38,067 nucleotides of DNA from DATKDU01 sp035512595 (GTDB lineage Bacteria; Planctomycetota; Planctomycetia; Pirellulales; Pirellulaceae). Numbering within the stretch: the first letter of the stretch is position 1; every line of letters begins with the position of its first letter. Positions 22,080 through 31,148 of this stretch are shown here, in pieces. The stretch covers positions 1 to 38,067 of the forward strand of contig DATKDU010000371.1 in the NCBI GenBank assembly GCA_035512595.1, in the 5' to 3' direction. Below the pieces are notes generated by a model. The model did not search any database. It saw only the letters and a list, made by a program, of their open reading frames with translations, and was not told the origin of the DNA. Both the position numbers and the translations under genes were made by a program.

Positions 22080-24512
22080 TCAATTCCCCGTGTCATCCAC
22101 CGCCTCGACAATCGCCTTGTCATACGCCGCCCGCGCGACGTCATAAGCTTTGGCGGCCGCTTCTTTCTCCTCCTTGCGGATCTGCGGCTCCTTCTTCTTC
22201 CAGCAGACATCGACCGCTTCGCGGCACCACTGGGCGGACCGCTTGCTGGCGCGGATCGGCTGGCCGTCCACCTCGACGAAAATCGGGTTGGTGTGGCAGC
22301 TCGGGAAGATCCGCAGGGCCACCCAACTCGAGTTTTTGGGCGTGTAGTCGAACGTCAGGTCGTTGATCTGGCCGTCCGCTTCGATCTCCTTGGTCTCCAC
22401 CGACTGGCCGTTGACGATCAACTCCACCGGCACTTTCCGCGAATTGCCGACGCGGGCCCGCTCGATGTGCCAGTACGGCTTCTGGTCGAGACGCGCATTG
22501 CGGATGCGGACGGGATCGGGTGCGTTGGGGTTTTCATTCAGCATTCCGGCCGCCTGCACCTTGACCGCAAGCTGTTCGCCGCTCTTGACCGCCAGGAAGC
22601 TGGCCCGGTCCTTGTCCCCCTTGTCGCCGACGGCGAAGTCATTGATCGAAAAATCGATCAGGTGAGAGAGGCCGTCACAGCAGTAGCTGCGGCCGTCCTT
22701 CAGGCCCAGAACCCAGTCGTCGAAGCTGAGCTGTTGTTTTTGTTTGCTGGGGTCGAGCTTGACGTAGATCCGGCCGAGCCCGACCTTGTCCCCGTAGATG
22801 CACGGGAAATCGGTCTCGCCGCTGATCCGCGTCGTCATGCCGCAATTGAGCGTGTGGTACCAGATGTTGAGCTCCCAGACGCTAGGCGTATCGACCGAGG
22901 AGATAAAGTCGCACACGCCGTGAACCGTATCGACGACGAACTCGTTGGCGCCGATGCCGTCGAAGGGGGGCATGGCGTAATCGGGGAGCTTGTCGGCCGC
23001 GCGACCTTTGCCCACGTCAACGCGCTGCCCGCCGGGGCCATAGTCGGGCAAAGCCAGGCCCCAGCCCGAGTGCGAGAAGCCGACGACGCCCCCCTGTTCC
23101 GCGCCCCACTTGAGAATCGGCAGGTCCCACGACGGCCACTGGCCGATGGAATCGGTTTTCGTTCCTTTGAACCGCCCCTTTTCCGCGCCGAAGGAGTAAT
23201 CGAACTCGACCGGCTCGGGATATTCATAGTCGTCTTCCTTCAGCCGTAAGAGGCACAGGTGCCCAGCGTGCTGGCTGGGGAAGCCGGAGACTTCCACGTC
23301 GTACCGCATCACGTAGTTGGGCGTGCTGAGCTTGTGGACCTCCCCTTCGAAGAATTGCTTCTGGTGATACCAGCACGGGCCCCACGATAGGACGCAGCCG
23401 ATGTTGAGATCTTCGCCCAGGATATGCCGCATCATGTCTTCGGGCGTGACTCCCTCGGTGGGGGATTCATAGTGGGCGCAGCCGGCGGCATGGACGTGAT
23501 GATCGCCGGAGTACCAGCCGTGGTCGGTGAGCTTGATCCATCGCTTGAGGCGGAACGACTCGGCGTGCTGCTTGTCGGCCGGAACGTTGATCGTCTTGTG
23601 AAGCAGCACATACTCCGGCCCGCGGCCGTAGGCGACCTGATATTCCCCCGGCGGCAGGAGCACTTCTTCGCCGCTATGGCGGTAAATCTGATCGTGAAAG
23701 AAGAAGTCGGGAGCCAGGCGCTTGCTCTTGGCTGGATAGACTTGCCCTTGCCGGTCGCGAAAGACAAAGTGGGCCGTCGTCGGCTTGCCATCGTCATCCA
23801 GGACGGTCAGCTTCACCGGCACTGCCGGCGCGATGTCAAACAGGACGTTGATTTCGTTGCGAAAACCGAGATCCTGCGTCCCCTGGCCGACGTCGAACGC
23901 GATTTTCGCTTCCCGCTTGCCCGCATCGCGGCTATAGAGTTGGATGATTCGATACTCCAGTTCGAGTCCGGACAGCGCCTTCACGAGGGGCTGCTGTTCG
24001 AACGTCATGATATCGAGCCAGCGATCGGCAATGTCTTCCGGTCGAATGGTCAGTTCCGGCCGTGGAACCCGCGATGGCGCCGTATAGATCGGTGCTGCGT
24101 TTGGGCTGCTGCCTCGCAGTTGGCCGGTGACTCCCGCCTCGTTGTGAACTTTCACCAAAAACACCCGCCACCCTTGCTGCACCAATTCTGCTTCCGCCGC
24201 CCCGCGAGCCACCTTCACGCGGCTTTCGGGGTTGATGTTCACCCCCGCCAAGCACAGCGGATCGAGCACCTTCTGAATCGCGTCAATGGCCACGGCATCC
24301 TCTTTTTCCTTGGCTGCCGATTCAAGTGCCGCGGCCTGTTCCTTCGTCAGCGGCTGGCCGAGAAACTCAAGCGCCTCGGCAATCCGCCGCGCCTGGGCCT
24401 TAAGCGGCTGAGCCTCGACGGTGCGAACCAGGGGAAGTTCGTCGGCCAGGGCAGGGGGGAGAAGCAGAAAAATGGAGGCAAACGCAACGGCGAGCGTGGG
24501 CCAGCGGGACAT
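22080..24512 (-). CDS. Exported CehA/McbA-type PHP-domain metallohydrolase
   Basis: Encodes 810 residues from the ATG at 24512, which has AGGAG 7 nt upstream and starts a signal peptide (MSRWPTLAVAFASIFLLLPP, cleavage after ALA). The region from about residue 330 onward carries the PHP-like metal site (GDHHVHAAGCAHYE, then VLSWGPCWYHQKQFFEGEVH and GVVGFSHSGWG), as in CehA/McbA proteins, which act on esters and carbamates. The N-terminal 300 residues are less clear, with a beta domain near 220-300 (VPVKLTVLDDDGKPTTAHFV). The C-terminus has a short coiled coil. The natural substrate is unknown. Divergent from the DUF1549 operon. Confidence 0.8.
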   Translation of the reverse strand: MSRWPTLAVAFASIFLLLPPALADELPLVRTVEAQPLKAQARRIAEALEFLGQPLTKEQAAALESAAKEKEDAVAIDAIQKVLDPLCLAGVNINPESRVKVARGAAEAELVQQGWRVFLVKVHNEAGVTGQLRGSSPNAAPIYTAPSRVPRPELTIRPEDIADRWLDIMTFEQQPLVKALSGLELEYRIIQLYSRDAGKREAKIAFDVGQGTQDLGFRNEINVLFDIAPAVPVKLTVLDDDGKPTTAHFVFRDRQGQVYPAKSKRLAPDFFFHDQIYRHSGEEVLLPPGEYQVAYGRGPEYVLLHKTINVPADKQHAESFRLKRWIKLTDHGWYSGDHHVHAAGCAHYESPTEGVTPEDMMRHILGEDLNIGCVLSWGPCWYHQKQFFEGEVHKLSTPNYVMRYDVEVSGFPSQHAGHLCLLRLKEDDYEYPEPVEFDYSFGAEKGRFKGTKTDSIGQWPSWDLPILKWGAEQGGVVGFSHSGWGLALPDYGPGGQRVDVGKGRAADKLPDYAMPPFDGIGANEFVVDTVHGVCDFISSVDTPSVWELNIWYHTLNCGMTTRISGETDFPCIYGDKVGLGRIYVKLDPSKQKQQLSFDDWVLGLKDGRSYCCDGLSHLIDFSINDFAVGDKGDKDRASFLAVKSGEQLAVKVQAAGMLNENPNAPDPVRIRNARLDQKPYWHIERARVGNSRKVPVELIVNGQSVETKEIEADGQINDLTFDYTPKNSSWVALRIFPSCHTNPIFVEVDGQPIRASKRSAQWCREAVDVCWKKKEPQIRKEEKEAAAKAYDVARAAYDKAIVEAVDDTGN

Positions 24513-24686
24513 GGCAAGACTCCTGGCGAGCAGTGCGGAGAGGGGCAAATCGCCCGCTATCTTGTCCCACCGTGGAGCGTCCCGCAAGCATCGTCGCGTT
24601 GCCGTGAGAGGCAGCGGCATCGTAAACTGAAGATCTATCCTTTCCGGCTGCCCGCATTGCGGCAGCTCCCGCCTGAGGAATTGGTC

Positions 24687-27600
24687 ATGCGCGAAGCTCG
24701 TGGTTTGCTGGTGCTCCCGGCCCTACTCTGCGTAGCGGCATTGCGTCAGTCATACGCCGAAGAGCCAGCCAGGCCTGATGCCCAAATAGAGTTCGATCCC
24801 GCCCACGCCGAGAGGATGAAAGAGGGGCTTGACGTTTTCAAGGCCAAGGTGCGGCAAGTGCTGATCGACACGTGCGTCGATTGCCATGGCGGGGCGGAGG
24901 TGGAGTCGGGGCTCGATCTGGCGACGCGGAAAGGACTGCTGCGCGGCGGGGCGCATGGGCCGGCAGTTGTTGTCGGCAAGGCGATGGATAGCAACGTGGT
25001 GCGGTTCATCATGCACCGCGAGCAGCCGTATATGCCGCACGAGATGGACAAGCTTCCCGATGACGCAATCGCGGCCATTGCCAGGTGGATCGACCTGGGC
25101 GCCCCGTACGACAAGCCGCTGGTTGAGAATCCACGCGATCCCGATTCGTGGACGGCGACGCTCGTCGATGCCCAGGCTCGCGAGTTCTGGTCCTTCCAGC
25201 CGCTGGGCGATCATCGGCCGCCGGCCGTGAAGAATGCCGCGTGGGTCAAGACGCGGATAGACGCGTTTGTCCTGGCCGCGGCGGAGGCCCACGGATTGAC
25301 GCCGAACGGTGCTGCCGAGAAACGAGTGCTGATCCGGCGGGCGTATTTTGATTTGATTGGCCTTCCGCCAAAGCCGGCGGAAGTGGAAGCGTTTGCGAAT
25401 GACGCCGATCCGCAGGCTTATGAAAAGCTACTCGACCGGCTGCTGGAGAATCCGCATTACGGCGAGCGGTGGGGTCGGCATTGGCTCGACGCGGCGCGAT
25501 TCGCAGAGAGCCACGGTTTCGAGCAGGACTACGATCGGCCGTACGCCTTCCACTTCCGCGACTTCGTCATCAAGGCGCTCAACCAGGACATGCCTTACGA
25601 CCAGTTCGTGCGTTGGCAGCTTGCGGGGGATGAATTTGAGCCTGAAAATCCCCTCGCACTGATGGCCACCGGCTTTCTGGGTTGCGGCGTGTTCCCGACG
25701 CAGATCACGGCCAACGAGGTGGAGCGAACGCGGTACGACGCGCTGGATGACATGGCGGCGACCACCGGCAGCGCGATGCTCGGCCTGTCGATCGGCTGTG
25801 CCCGCTGCCACGACCACAAGTTCGATCCGATCCCGCAGGCCGATTATTACCGGTTCCTGTCAACGTTTACGACGACGGTCCGCAGTAACCTGGACGTGGA
25901 TATGGAGCCGGCCAAGACCAAGGCGGCACTGGCGGCGTGGGAAAAGGAGCACGCACCGAAAGCCGCCGCCTTGAAAGCGTACGAAGACGGTCCGATGAAG
26001 GACGAATTTGCAAGGTGGCTCGACGGCGAATTCACGCTCGGCAACGAGTGGAGCGCACAGACCGACTGGGTTGTCTTCGATCGGGTGGAGGCGAAGTCGA
26101 AGAATGGGGCGACGCTCAGCGTGCAAGACGACGGGACAATCGTCGCTTCCGGAAAAAATCCCGACACGGATACCTACGTGATCGTCGCGCCGCGGCTGTA
26201 TCGGCAGCGGGCGATCCGGCTCGAGGTTCTTCCCGATCCGTCGCTGCCCAAACAGGGCCCCGGCCGAGCCGACAACGGCAACTTCGCCTTGAGCCGCATC
26301 CGCCTGTTCGCCGAGAGAGAAGACGGCTCGAAGCGCCGCGAAGTCAAGCTGATCAATCCCCAGGCCGTTTTTCAGCAAAACGACAGCAGCCTGTCGATTG
26401 CTTCCGCGCTCGACGACGATCCGAAAACCGGCTGGGCCGTCGATCCGCAGTTCGGCGAGCGCCATGCGGCCGTCTTCGAGATCGATCAGACGGTCACTCG
26501 GCCGGGGGATCTCCAGGGGCTGCGGCTGGTCTTCGAGCTCGACTTCCAGGTTAACGTCAGGCATTCCATTGGAAAGCTGCGGCTGTCCTACCTGTGGGAC
26601 GAGCGGGAAAACCTGCTGGATGAACAGCGAGTGTCACGGAAGGACAGTTTGATCATGGCGCTGTTGGCCATTGCGGGACACGGCTCCACGACCCTTCCCG
26701 TCCTCGAAGAAGAGCACAAGCAGGCGCTGCTGGAGGAATTCAAGCGTCAGGACAAACGGTGGAAGGAGCTCAATGGCGCCGTGCAGAAGAGCCTGGCGGC
26801 CAAGCCCCAGCCGAGCCTGGCGAAGGTGCAGGTCTGCAGCGAAGGGGTCACACCGATCCGCCACAATACGCAGGGGGCCGACTTTTTTGAGCAGACCCAT
26901 TTCCTCAAGCGGGGCGATTGCGACCAGAAGATGGGAGTTGCGTCTCAAGGATTTCTCCAGGTGCTGATGACCGCGCCGGAGAAGGTGAACCGCTGGCAGG
27001 AGAAGCCGCCCGCGGGATCGAAGGTCAGTTATCGCCGGAGGTCGCTGGCCAACTGGATCACCGACACGGAACACGGGGCCGGGCATTTACTCGCGCGCGT
27101 CATCGTCAACCGACTGTGGCAGCATCATTTCGGCGAGGGGATTGTTGCGACGGCGAACGACTTTGGAGCGCAGGGGCAGAAGCCGACCCATCCCGAGTTG
27201 CTGGACTGGCTGGCGGCCGAGTTGATCCGCGGCGGCTGGAAGCTCAAACCGCTGCACAAGCTGATCATGACCAGCAGCGCGTACGTGCAGACGGCCGCCT
27301 TCGACGAAGCCGACGCCATAATCGATCCGGAAAACACCTATCTATGGCGCTGGCAGCCGCGGCGGTTGGAGGCGGAGATCGTCCGCGACAACATGCTCTT
27401 CGTCAGCGGCACGCTCGACGAAACGATGTTCGGCCCCGGCACGCTCGACGAGGCGCACAAGCGGCGGAGCATCTACTTCATGGTCAAGCGGAGCAAGCTG
27501 GTGCCGATGATGCAGCTCTTTGACCAGCCGGAGCCGCTGGTTAGCGTCGGCGACCGGCCCAGCACGACGATTGCTCCGCAGGCGCTGTTTTTCATCAACA

Positions 27601-27872
27601 ATGCTCAGGTCCGCGAGTATGCGCACCACTTCGCCAAGAAGCTGCTGCCGAGCTACGAAAAATCGCCGCAGGAAGCCGTGAAGACCGGGTATCTGACGTC
27701 CATCGGCCGCGTCCCTGACGAGCCGGAGTTGGCGGACGCCGTCGCGTTCCTACTGTCGCAAGCCGAGTCGTATGCCGCCGGCGGCAAAGACGCCGGCGCA
27801 AGCCGCGAGCTGGCGCTGGCCGATTTCTGCCAGGTGCTGTTTGGTCTGAATGAGTTTGTGTATGTGGAGTAG
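24687..27872 (+). CDS. Exported PSCyt1/DUF1549/DUF1553 protein
   Basis: Encodes 1061 residues from the ATG at 24687, with GAGG about 8 nt upstream; the frame stays open to 23424 only because it is antisense to the preceding gene. Parts in order: signal peptide (to about residue 24), planctomycete cytochrome-like domain with CVDCHGG (C63, C66, H67), DUF1549 from about 190 to 400 with CARCHDHKFDP near residue 371, a middle beta region about 450-650 that may bind carbohydrate, and DUF1553 from about 775 to 1040 (RRSLANWITDTEHG, VNRLWQHHFGEGIV). First gene of the second DUF1549-DUF1501 operon. Biochemical role not established. Confidence 0.92.
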   Translation: MREARGLLVLPALLCVAALRQSYAEEPARPDAQIEFDPAHAERMKEGLDVFKAKVRQVLIDTCVDCHGGAEVESGLDLATRKGLLRGGAHGPAVVVGKAMDSNVVRFIMHREQPYMPHEMDKLPDDAIAAIARWIDLGAPYDKPLVENPRDPDSWTATLVDAQAREFWSFQPLGDHRPPAVKNAAWVKTRIDAFVLAAAEAHGLTPNGAAEKRVLIRRAYFDLIGLPPKPAEVEAFANDADPQAYEKLLDRLLENPHYGERWGRHWLDAARFAESHGFEQDYDRPYAFHFRDFVIKALNQDMPYDQFVRWQLAGDEFEPENPLALMATGFLGCGVFPTQITANEVERTRYDALDDMAATTGSAMLGLSIGCARCHDHKFDPIPQADYYRFLSTFTTTVRSNLDVDMEPAKTKAALAAWEKEHAPKAAALKAYEDGPMKDEFARWLDGEFTLGNEWSAQTDWVVFDRVEAKSKNGATLSVQDDGTIVASGKNPDTDTYVIVAPRLYRQRAIRLEVLPDPSLPKQGPGRADNGNFALSRIRLFAEREDGSKRREVKLINPQAVFQQNDSSLSIASALDDDPKTGWAVDPQFGERHAAVFEIDQTVTRPGDLQGLRLVFELDFQVNVRHSIGKLRLSYLWDERENLLDEQRVSRKDSLIMALLAIAGHGSTTLPVLEEEHKQALLEEFKRQDKRWKELNGAVQKSLAAKPQPSLAKVQVCSEGVTPIRHNTQGADFFEQTHFLKRGDCDQKMGVASQGFLQVLMTAPEKVNRWQEKPPAGSKVSYRRRSLANWITDTEHGAGHLLARVIVNRLWQHHFGEGIVATANDFGAQGQKPTHPELLDWLAAELIRGGWKLKPLHKLIMTSSAYVQTAAFDEADAIIDPENTYLWRWQPRRLEAEIVRDNMLFVSGTLDETMFGPGTLDEAHKRRSIYFMVKRSKLVPMMQLFDQPEPLVSVGDRPSTTIAPQALFFINNAQVREYAHHFAKKLLPSYEKSPQEAVKTGYLTSIGRVPDEPELADAVAFLLSQAESYAAGGKDAGASRELALADFCQVLFGLNEFVYVE

Positions 27873-27891
27873 AATCAAGGTGGAGGACGCT

Positions 27892-28128
27892 ATGACTCAA
27901 ATCATGTTGGACCAGGCCACGATCGATCGCTTGCGAGCCGCAGGAAAGGTTGCCCAAATCCTCGATCCGCATGGGACGACCGTCGGATTTTTCGAGCCAG
28001 CGGACCTGCACGTTTACGACGAAGGTGAGCTTCCGGATTTTGACGAGACGGAACTCGACCGGCGCGAGCAGCGCTGGCAAGGAATTCCCGCCGAGGAGGT
28101 CCGTCGCCGCCTGGAAAAGCTGCGATGA
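27892..28128 (+). CDS. Antitoxin-like partner of the ParE-like gene
   Basis: Encodes 78 residues from the ATG at 27892, with GGAGG 5 nt upstream. It is soluble and acidic in its second half, with an N-terminal strand-helix stretch (IMLDQATIDRLRAAGKVAQI), a middle segment DPHGTTVGFFEPADLHVYDE and a helical C-terminus (EEVRRRLEKLR). The start is 19 nt after the DUF1549 stop, and the stop overlaps the next gene by 4 nt. I recognise the type as the small upstream partner of RelE/ParE-like genes in planctomycetes; the antitoxin role is inferred from size, charge and overlap. Confidence 0.65.
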   Translation: MTQIMLDQATIDRLRAAGKVAQILDPHGTTVGFFEPADLHVYDEGELPDFDETELDRREQRWQGIPAEEVRRRLEKLR

Positions 28129-28391
28129 ATTATCGCGTCCAGTGGGATGCCGATGCCTTTCGGAGGTTACGGCAGATTTGGGTCCGTGCCGACGAGCCGC
28201 AAGCGGCATTGCAGGCATTCGATGCAATCGAACATCAGTTAGGCGCCAATGCGGAGCAGCAGGGCGAGTCACGTGCCGGAGATCGCCGGATCTTGATCGT
28301 GCCACCGCTGGGAGTGATATTCCGAGCGAGACCTGAAATCGGTGAAGTAATGATCTTGGATGCGTGGATGGTCCGCAAACGAAAAAGTTGA
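28125..28391 (+). CDS. RelE/ParE-like toxin family protein
   Basis: Encodes 88 residues. The ParE/RelE fold pattern is visible: a first strand (YRVQWDADAFRRL), two helices (about residues 12-46), then strands with RRILIVPPLGVIFRARPE and EVMILDAWMVRK. The ATG overlaps the upstream stop (ATGA), as in toxin-antitoxin pairs. The pair interrupts an otherwise standard DUF1549-DUF1501 operon, with the DUF1501 ATG 9 nt downstream. Whether it poisons gyrase, cuts mRNA or is inactive cannot be told. Confidence 0.65.
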   Translation: MNYRVQWDADAFRRLRQIWVRADEPQAALQAFDAIEHQLGANAEQQGESRAGDRRILIVPPLGVIFRARPEIGEVMILDAWMVRKRKS

Positions 28392-28400
28392 GATTCCAAC

Positions 28401-29888
28401 ATGGACAGTCAACAGGCCATAAGACACTCGCTCTCCCGCCGCCAGCTTCTCGCCCAGGCCGGCGGCGGTGCTGGTCTCTTGGCCCTCGCGTCGCTCCTGG
28501 CCGACGAGGGGCTGCTGGCGAGTGCCGCGGCAGCGGAGACCAGTGCCGCCGGTTCGCTGACTGCCGACCCGCGGCTCAATCCACTCGCGCCGAAGAAGAG
28601 CCATTTTCGGGAAAAAGCGAAGAGCGTCATCTGGCTGTTCATGAACGGCGGGCCGAGCCAGGTCGATACGTGGGACTATAAGCCCACGCTCGAAAAGCTC
28701 GACGGCAAACCCCTCGAAGGCTTCGACAAAAACACCGGCTTCTTCACCGCCCAGGTCGGACCGGTGATGAAGTCGCCGTTCAAGTTCGCACAACACGGCA
28801 AATGCGGTGCGTGGGCCAGCGAGATCTTTCCGAAGATGGCCGAACACGTGGACGACATGGCCTTCCTCTACTCGTGCTACACCGGCAGCAACAACCACTC
28901 GCCGGCCCTGTTCATGATGAACACCGGCACGACGCGCATGGGCTTCCCGTGCGTCGGCTCGTGGGTCACCTACGGCTTGGGGAGCGAGAGCCAGAACCTG
29001 CCGGCATTCGTCGCCATGACAGACCCGCTCGGCCGCGGGCTCCCCAAAGGATACTCGCAAAACTGGGGGGCCGGCTTCATCCCCAGCGTCTATCAGGGGA
29101 CGTGGCTTAAGCCCGACGGCGATCCGATCGACAACCTCTATCGCCCCAAGGAAATGACGGACGCCCAGCAGCGGGCACAGCTTGATCTCTTGGCGAAGCT
29201 CAACCGTCGGCAACTCGAAAAAACGCCGCAGGAGATGGAGCTGGCCGCCCGCATCGAGAGTTTTGAGTTGGCCTACCGCATGCAAATTGCCGCTCCCGAG
29301 GCGATCGATATCAACCAGGAGCCGGAGCACATCCACAAGCTCTACGGCATTGGCGAGAAGCGCTGCGACCATTTCGCCAAACAGTGCCTGATGGCCCGGC
29401 GGCTGGTCGAGCGCGGCGTGCGGTTCGTGCAGATCTATTCCGGCGGCATGGAAAACGAACGCAGTTGGGACGGCCATGCGGACATCAAAGGAAATCACAT
29501 CCAATTCGCCGGCGAGACCGACACGCCGATCGGCGGCCTGCTATCCGACCTCAAGCAGCGGGGGCTGCTCGACTCGACGCTCGTCATCTGGGGTGGCGAG
29601 TTCGGCCGCCTGCCGATCGTGCAAACGGGCGGCACCGGCCGCGACCACAACCCGCACGCCTTCACGTTCTGGATGGCCGGCGGCGGCGTCAAAGGGGGCA
29701 CGCTCTACGGCGCGACCGACGAGCTGGGCCACAAAGCGGTCGAAAACCGGGTCCACGTCAACGACCTGCACGCGACGATCCTGCACCTGCTGGGGCTGGA
29801 TCACCTGAAGCTTACCTACCGGCTCAATGGACGGGATTTTCGGTTGACGGATGTGGCGGGGAGAGTGGTGACGCCAGTCATTGGTTGA
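28401..29888 (+). CDS. DUF1501 family Tat-exported protein
   Basis: Encodes 495 residues, normal for the longer branch of the family. Tat-like N-terminus with SRRQLLAQAGGGAGLLALAS near residue 12. Core motifs: MNGGPSQVDTWDYKP near residue 81, SGGMENERSWDGHADIKGNH in the middle, IWGGEFGRLPIVQ near 395 and GRDHNPHAFTFWMAGGGVKGG near 411. Compared with the shorter copy at 1327-2631 it has the same metal-type motifs and a longer N-terminal region. It would be co-exported and work with the DUF1549/DUF1553 protein of the same operon. Role not established. Confidence 0.92.
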   Translation: MDSQQAIRHSLSRRQLLAQAGGGAGLLALASLLADEGLLASAAAAETSAAGSLTADPRLNPLAPKKSHFREKAKSVIWLFMNGGPSQVDTWDYKPTLEKLDGKPLEGFDKNTGFFTAQVGPVMKSPFKFAQHGKCGAWASEIFPKMAEHVDDMAFLYSCYTGSNNHSPALFMMNTGTTRMGFPCVGSWVTYGLGSESQNLPAFVAMTDPLGRGLPKGYSQNWGAGFIPSVYQGTWLKPDGDPIDNLYRPKEMTDAQQRAQLDLLAKLNRRQLEKTPQEMELAARIESFELAYRMQIAAPEAIDINQEPEHIHKLYGIGEKRCDHFAKQCLMARRLVERGVRFVQIYSGGMENERSWDGHADIKGNHIQFAGETDTPIGGLLSDLKQRGLLDSTLVIWGGEFGRLPIVQTGGTGRDHNPHAFTFWMAGGGVKGGTLYGATDELGHKAVENRVHVNDLHATILHLLGLDHLKLTYRLNGRDFRLTDVAGRVVTPVIG

Positions 29889-29932
29889 AATCGCCATGTA
29901 GAATAGAGTGTCGCCATCCCAGGGAGACTGCG

Positions 29933-30097
29933 ATGCAAACCACGGCAAAATACGTCTATTGGCAAGAGAAAGAGGCTTGGCTCGGCTACTTTGAGGAGTA
30001 TCCCGATTACTGGACGCAGGGGGACACTCTCGACGACCTCATCGAGCACCTGCGCGACCTGCACCGTGACCTGACCAGCGGCGAATTCCTCGGCTAA
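29933..30097 (+). CDS. HicB-like mini-protein
   Basis: Encodes 54 residues from the ATG at 29933, with GGGAG 6 nt upstream. It matches the N-terminal half of HicB-type antitoxins (partial RNase-H-like fold: KYVYWQEKEAWLGYFEEYPD, then a TQGDTLDDLIEHLRDLHRDL helix) but has no C-terminal DNA-binding domain and no HicA gene beside it. It could be an orphan or truncated antitoxin. The stop codon overlaps that of the convergent archaemetzincin gene (30094-30097), so no terminator fits between them. Confidence 0.7.
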   Translation: MQTTAKYVYWQEKEAWLGYFEEYPDYWTQGDTLDDLIEHLRDLHRDLTSGEFLG

Positions 30098-31032
30098 TTG
30101 GGCGGCGAACGCGTGCCGGTCAGCGCCTCCCGCGCTCTGGCATACCACTCCGCTTCCTCCGCGAACTTGTGCTTCCGGCAAAACGCTTCCAGCTCCGCCA
30201 GATACTTCGCCGGATCGACTTGCAAATTCCAGCACACCTTGCGGAGGCAGACGGGGCAGAAGTGCAGCGGTTGGCGGTCGCTTTCGGGGAGGCTGTTGGA
30301 GCCGTTCATGTTGCAGGCGAAGGCCGTGCAGTGCTGGATCGTCAGGATGTGCCCTGTCTCGTGGCTGGCGGTGGACAGCGTCCGCCGCAAGCATTTTCGA
30401 AGTGCCGCGTCGCTTTCCGCCGGATCGCCGAAGCGGTAGATCGACCAGACGCCGACGCGCTCGCGGAGATTGGCCTGGCCGAAGACGAAGTTCCAGTCGT
30501 CTTGCGGGTAAAGATCGCTCGATGTGAACGCCAGATAGGCCAGCGCGTCGTCCGGCCGCGTACTTTTCAGGACTTCATCGAGCACATACGTTGTCAGGAT
30601 CTGCTTGTCCCTCCACTGCGGATGCGTGCGCTGCGCACGGGCCGGAATGTCTGCCAGTGCCAGCTTGCTGTGCCGCTTCACAGGCACTTGGTAAACGACG
30701 CCCAGGTACTCGCAGGCCAGGGCGAGAATCTTTTCCTGCTCGCGCGAAAACTCGCCGATCTGGCAGACATAGATCGTCGTTAGCCGGTCGCTCTTCCGCA
30801 CCGGCCGGGCCGCGACGTACTGGGCGAATGTTTGCCCCGCTTCCTTGTGCTGAGCGAGCCAATCGCCCGGCTGCGTTTTGGGGAGTGGCTGCGCCAGCGG
30901 CCTGAGTTTGGTCTCGACGTCGGCCAAAGCCGCTTTGTCACGGCGGACTTGCGCATCAGCCGCCGGTCCGCAGCCGAGGAGGAGCATCAGACCAGGCAGA
31001 ATCCAGTTGGCAAGCGATCGGGAATTACACAC
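30094..31032 (-). CDS. amzA: Archaemetzincin-type lipoprotein metalloprotease
   Basis: Encodes 312 residues from a GTG at 31032, with GAGG 7 nt upstream; this start gives a lipoprotein signal ending LMLLLGC (Cys21). The zinc site HETGH (224-228) with H234 and C235, then C240, N-M-NGSN and the CPVC pair (C259, C262), is the archaemetzincin pattern. In the usual HExxHxxGxxHC the Gly is replaced by Thr231 here. The protein should be on the outer side of a membrane and may be a peptidase; substrate unknown. Annotation by motif is strong; activity is not certain because of the Gly change. Confidence 0.88.
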   Translation of the reverse strand: MCNSRSLANWILPGLMLLLGCGPAADAQVRRDKAALADVETKLRPLAQPLPKTQPGDWLAQHKEAGQTFAQYVAARPVRKSDRLTTIYVCQIGEFSREQEKILALACEYLGVVYQVPVKRHSKLALADIPARAQRTHPQWRDKQILTTYVLDEVLKSTRPDDALAYLAFTSSDLYPQDDWNFVFGQANLRERVGVWSIYRFGDPAESDAALRKCLRRTLSTASHETGHILTIQHCTAFACNMNGSNSLPESDRQPLHFCPVCLRKVCWNLQVDPAKYLAELEAFCRKHKFAEEAEWYARAREALTGTRSPPN

Positions 31033-31148
31033 GACTCGACCTCGCGCAGTGACTTTGGTCCAAGATAGCGTAGCACAGTCGCCCGCTTCCGCGCCGGTGC
31101 TCTGCGGGCTCATTGGACGCTCTCGGTCCGGTTTTCTACAATACGGTC

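Noticed and set aside
22011..23249. 412-codon plus-strand open frame
   Set aside because: Antisense to the CehA-type gene; no motif, unlikely composition.
23424..24686. Upstream extension of the DUF1549 frame
   Set aside because: It is antisense to the CehA-type gene; the ATG at 24687 has a ribosome site and begins a signal peptide.
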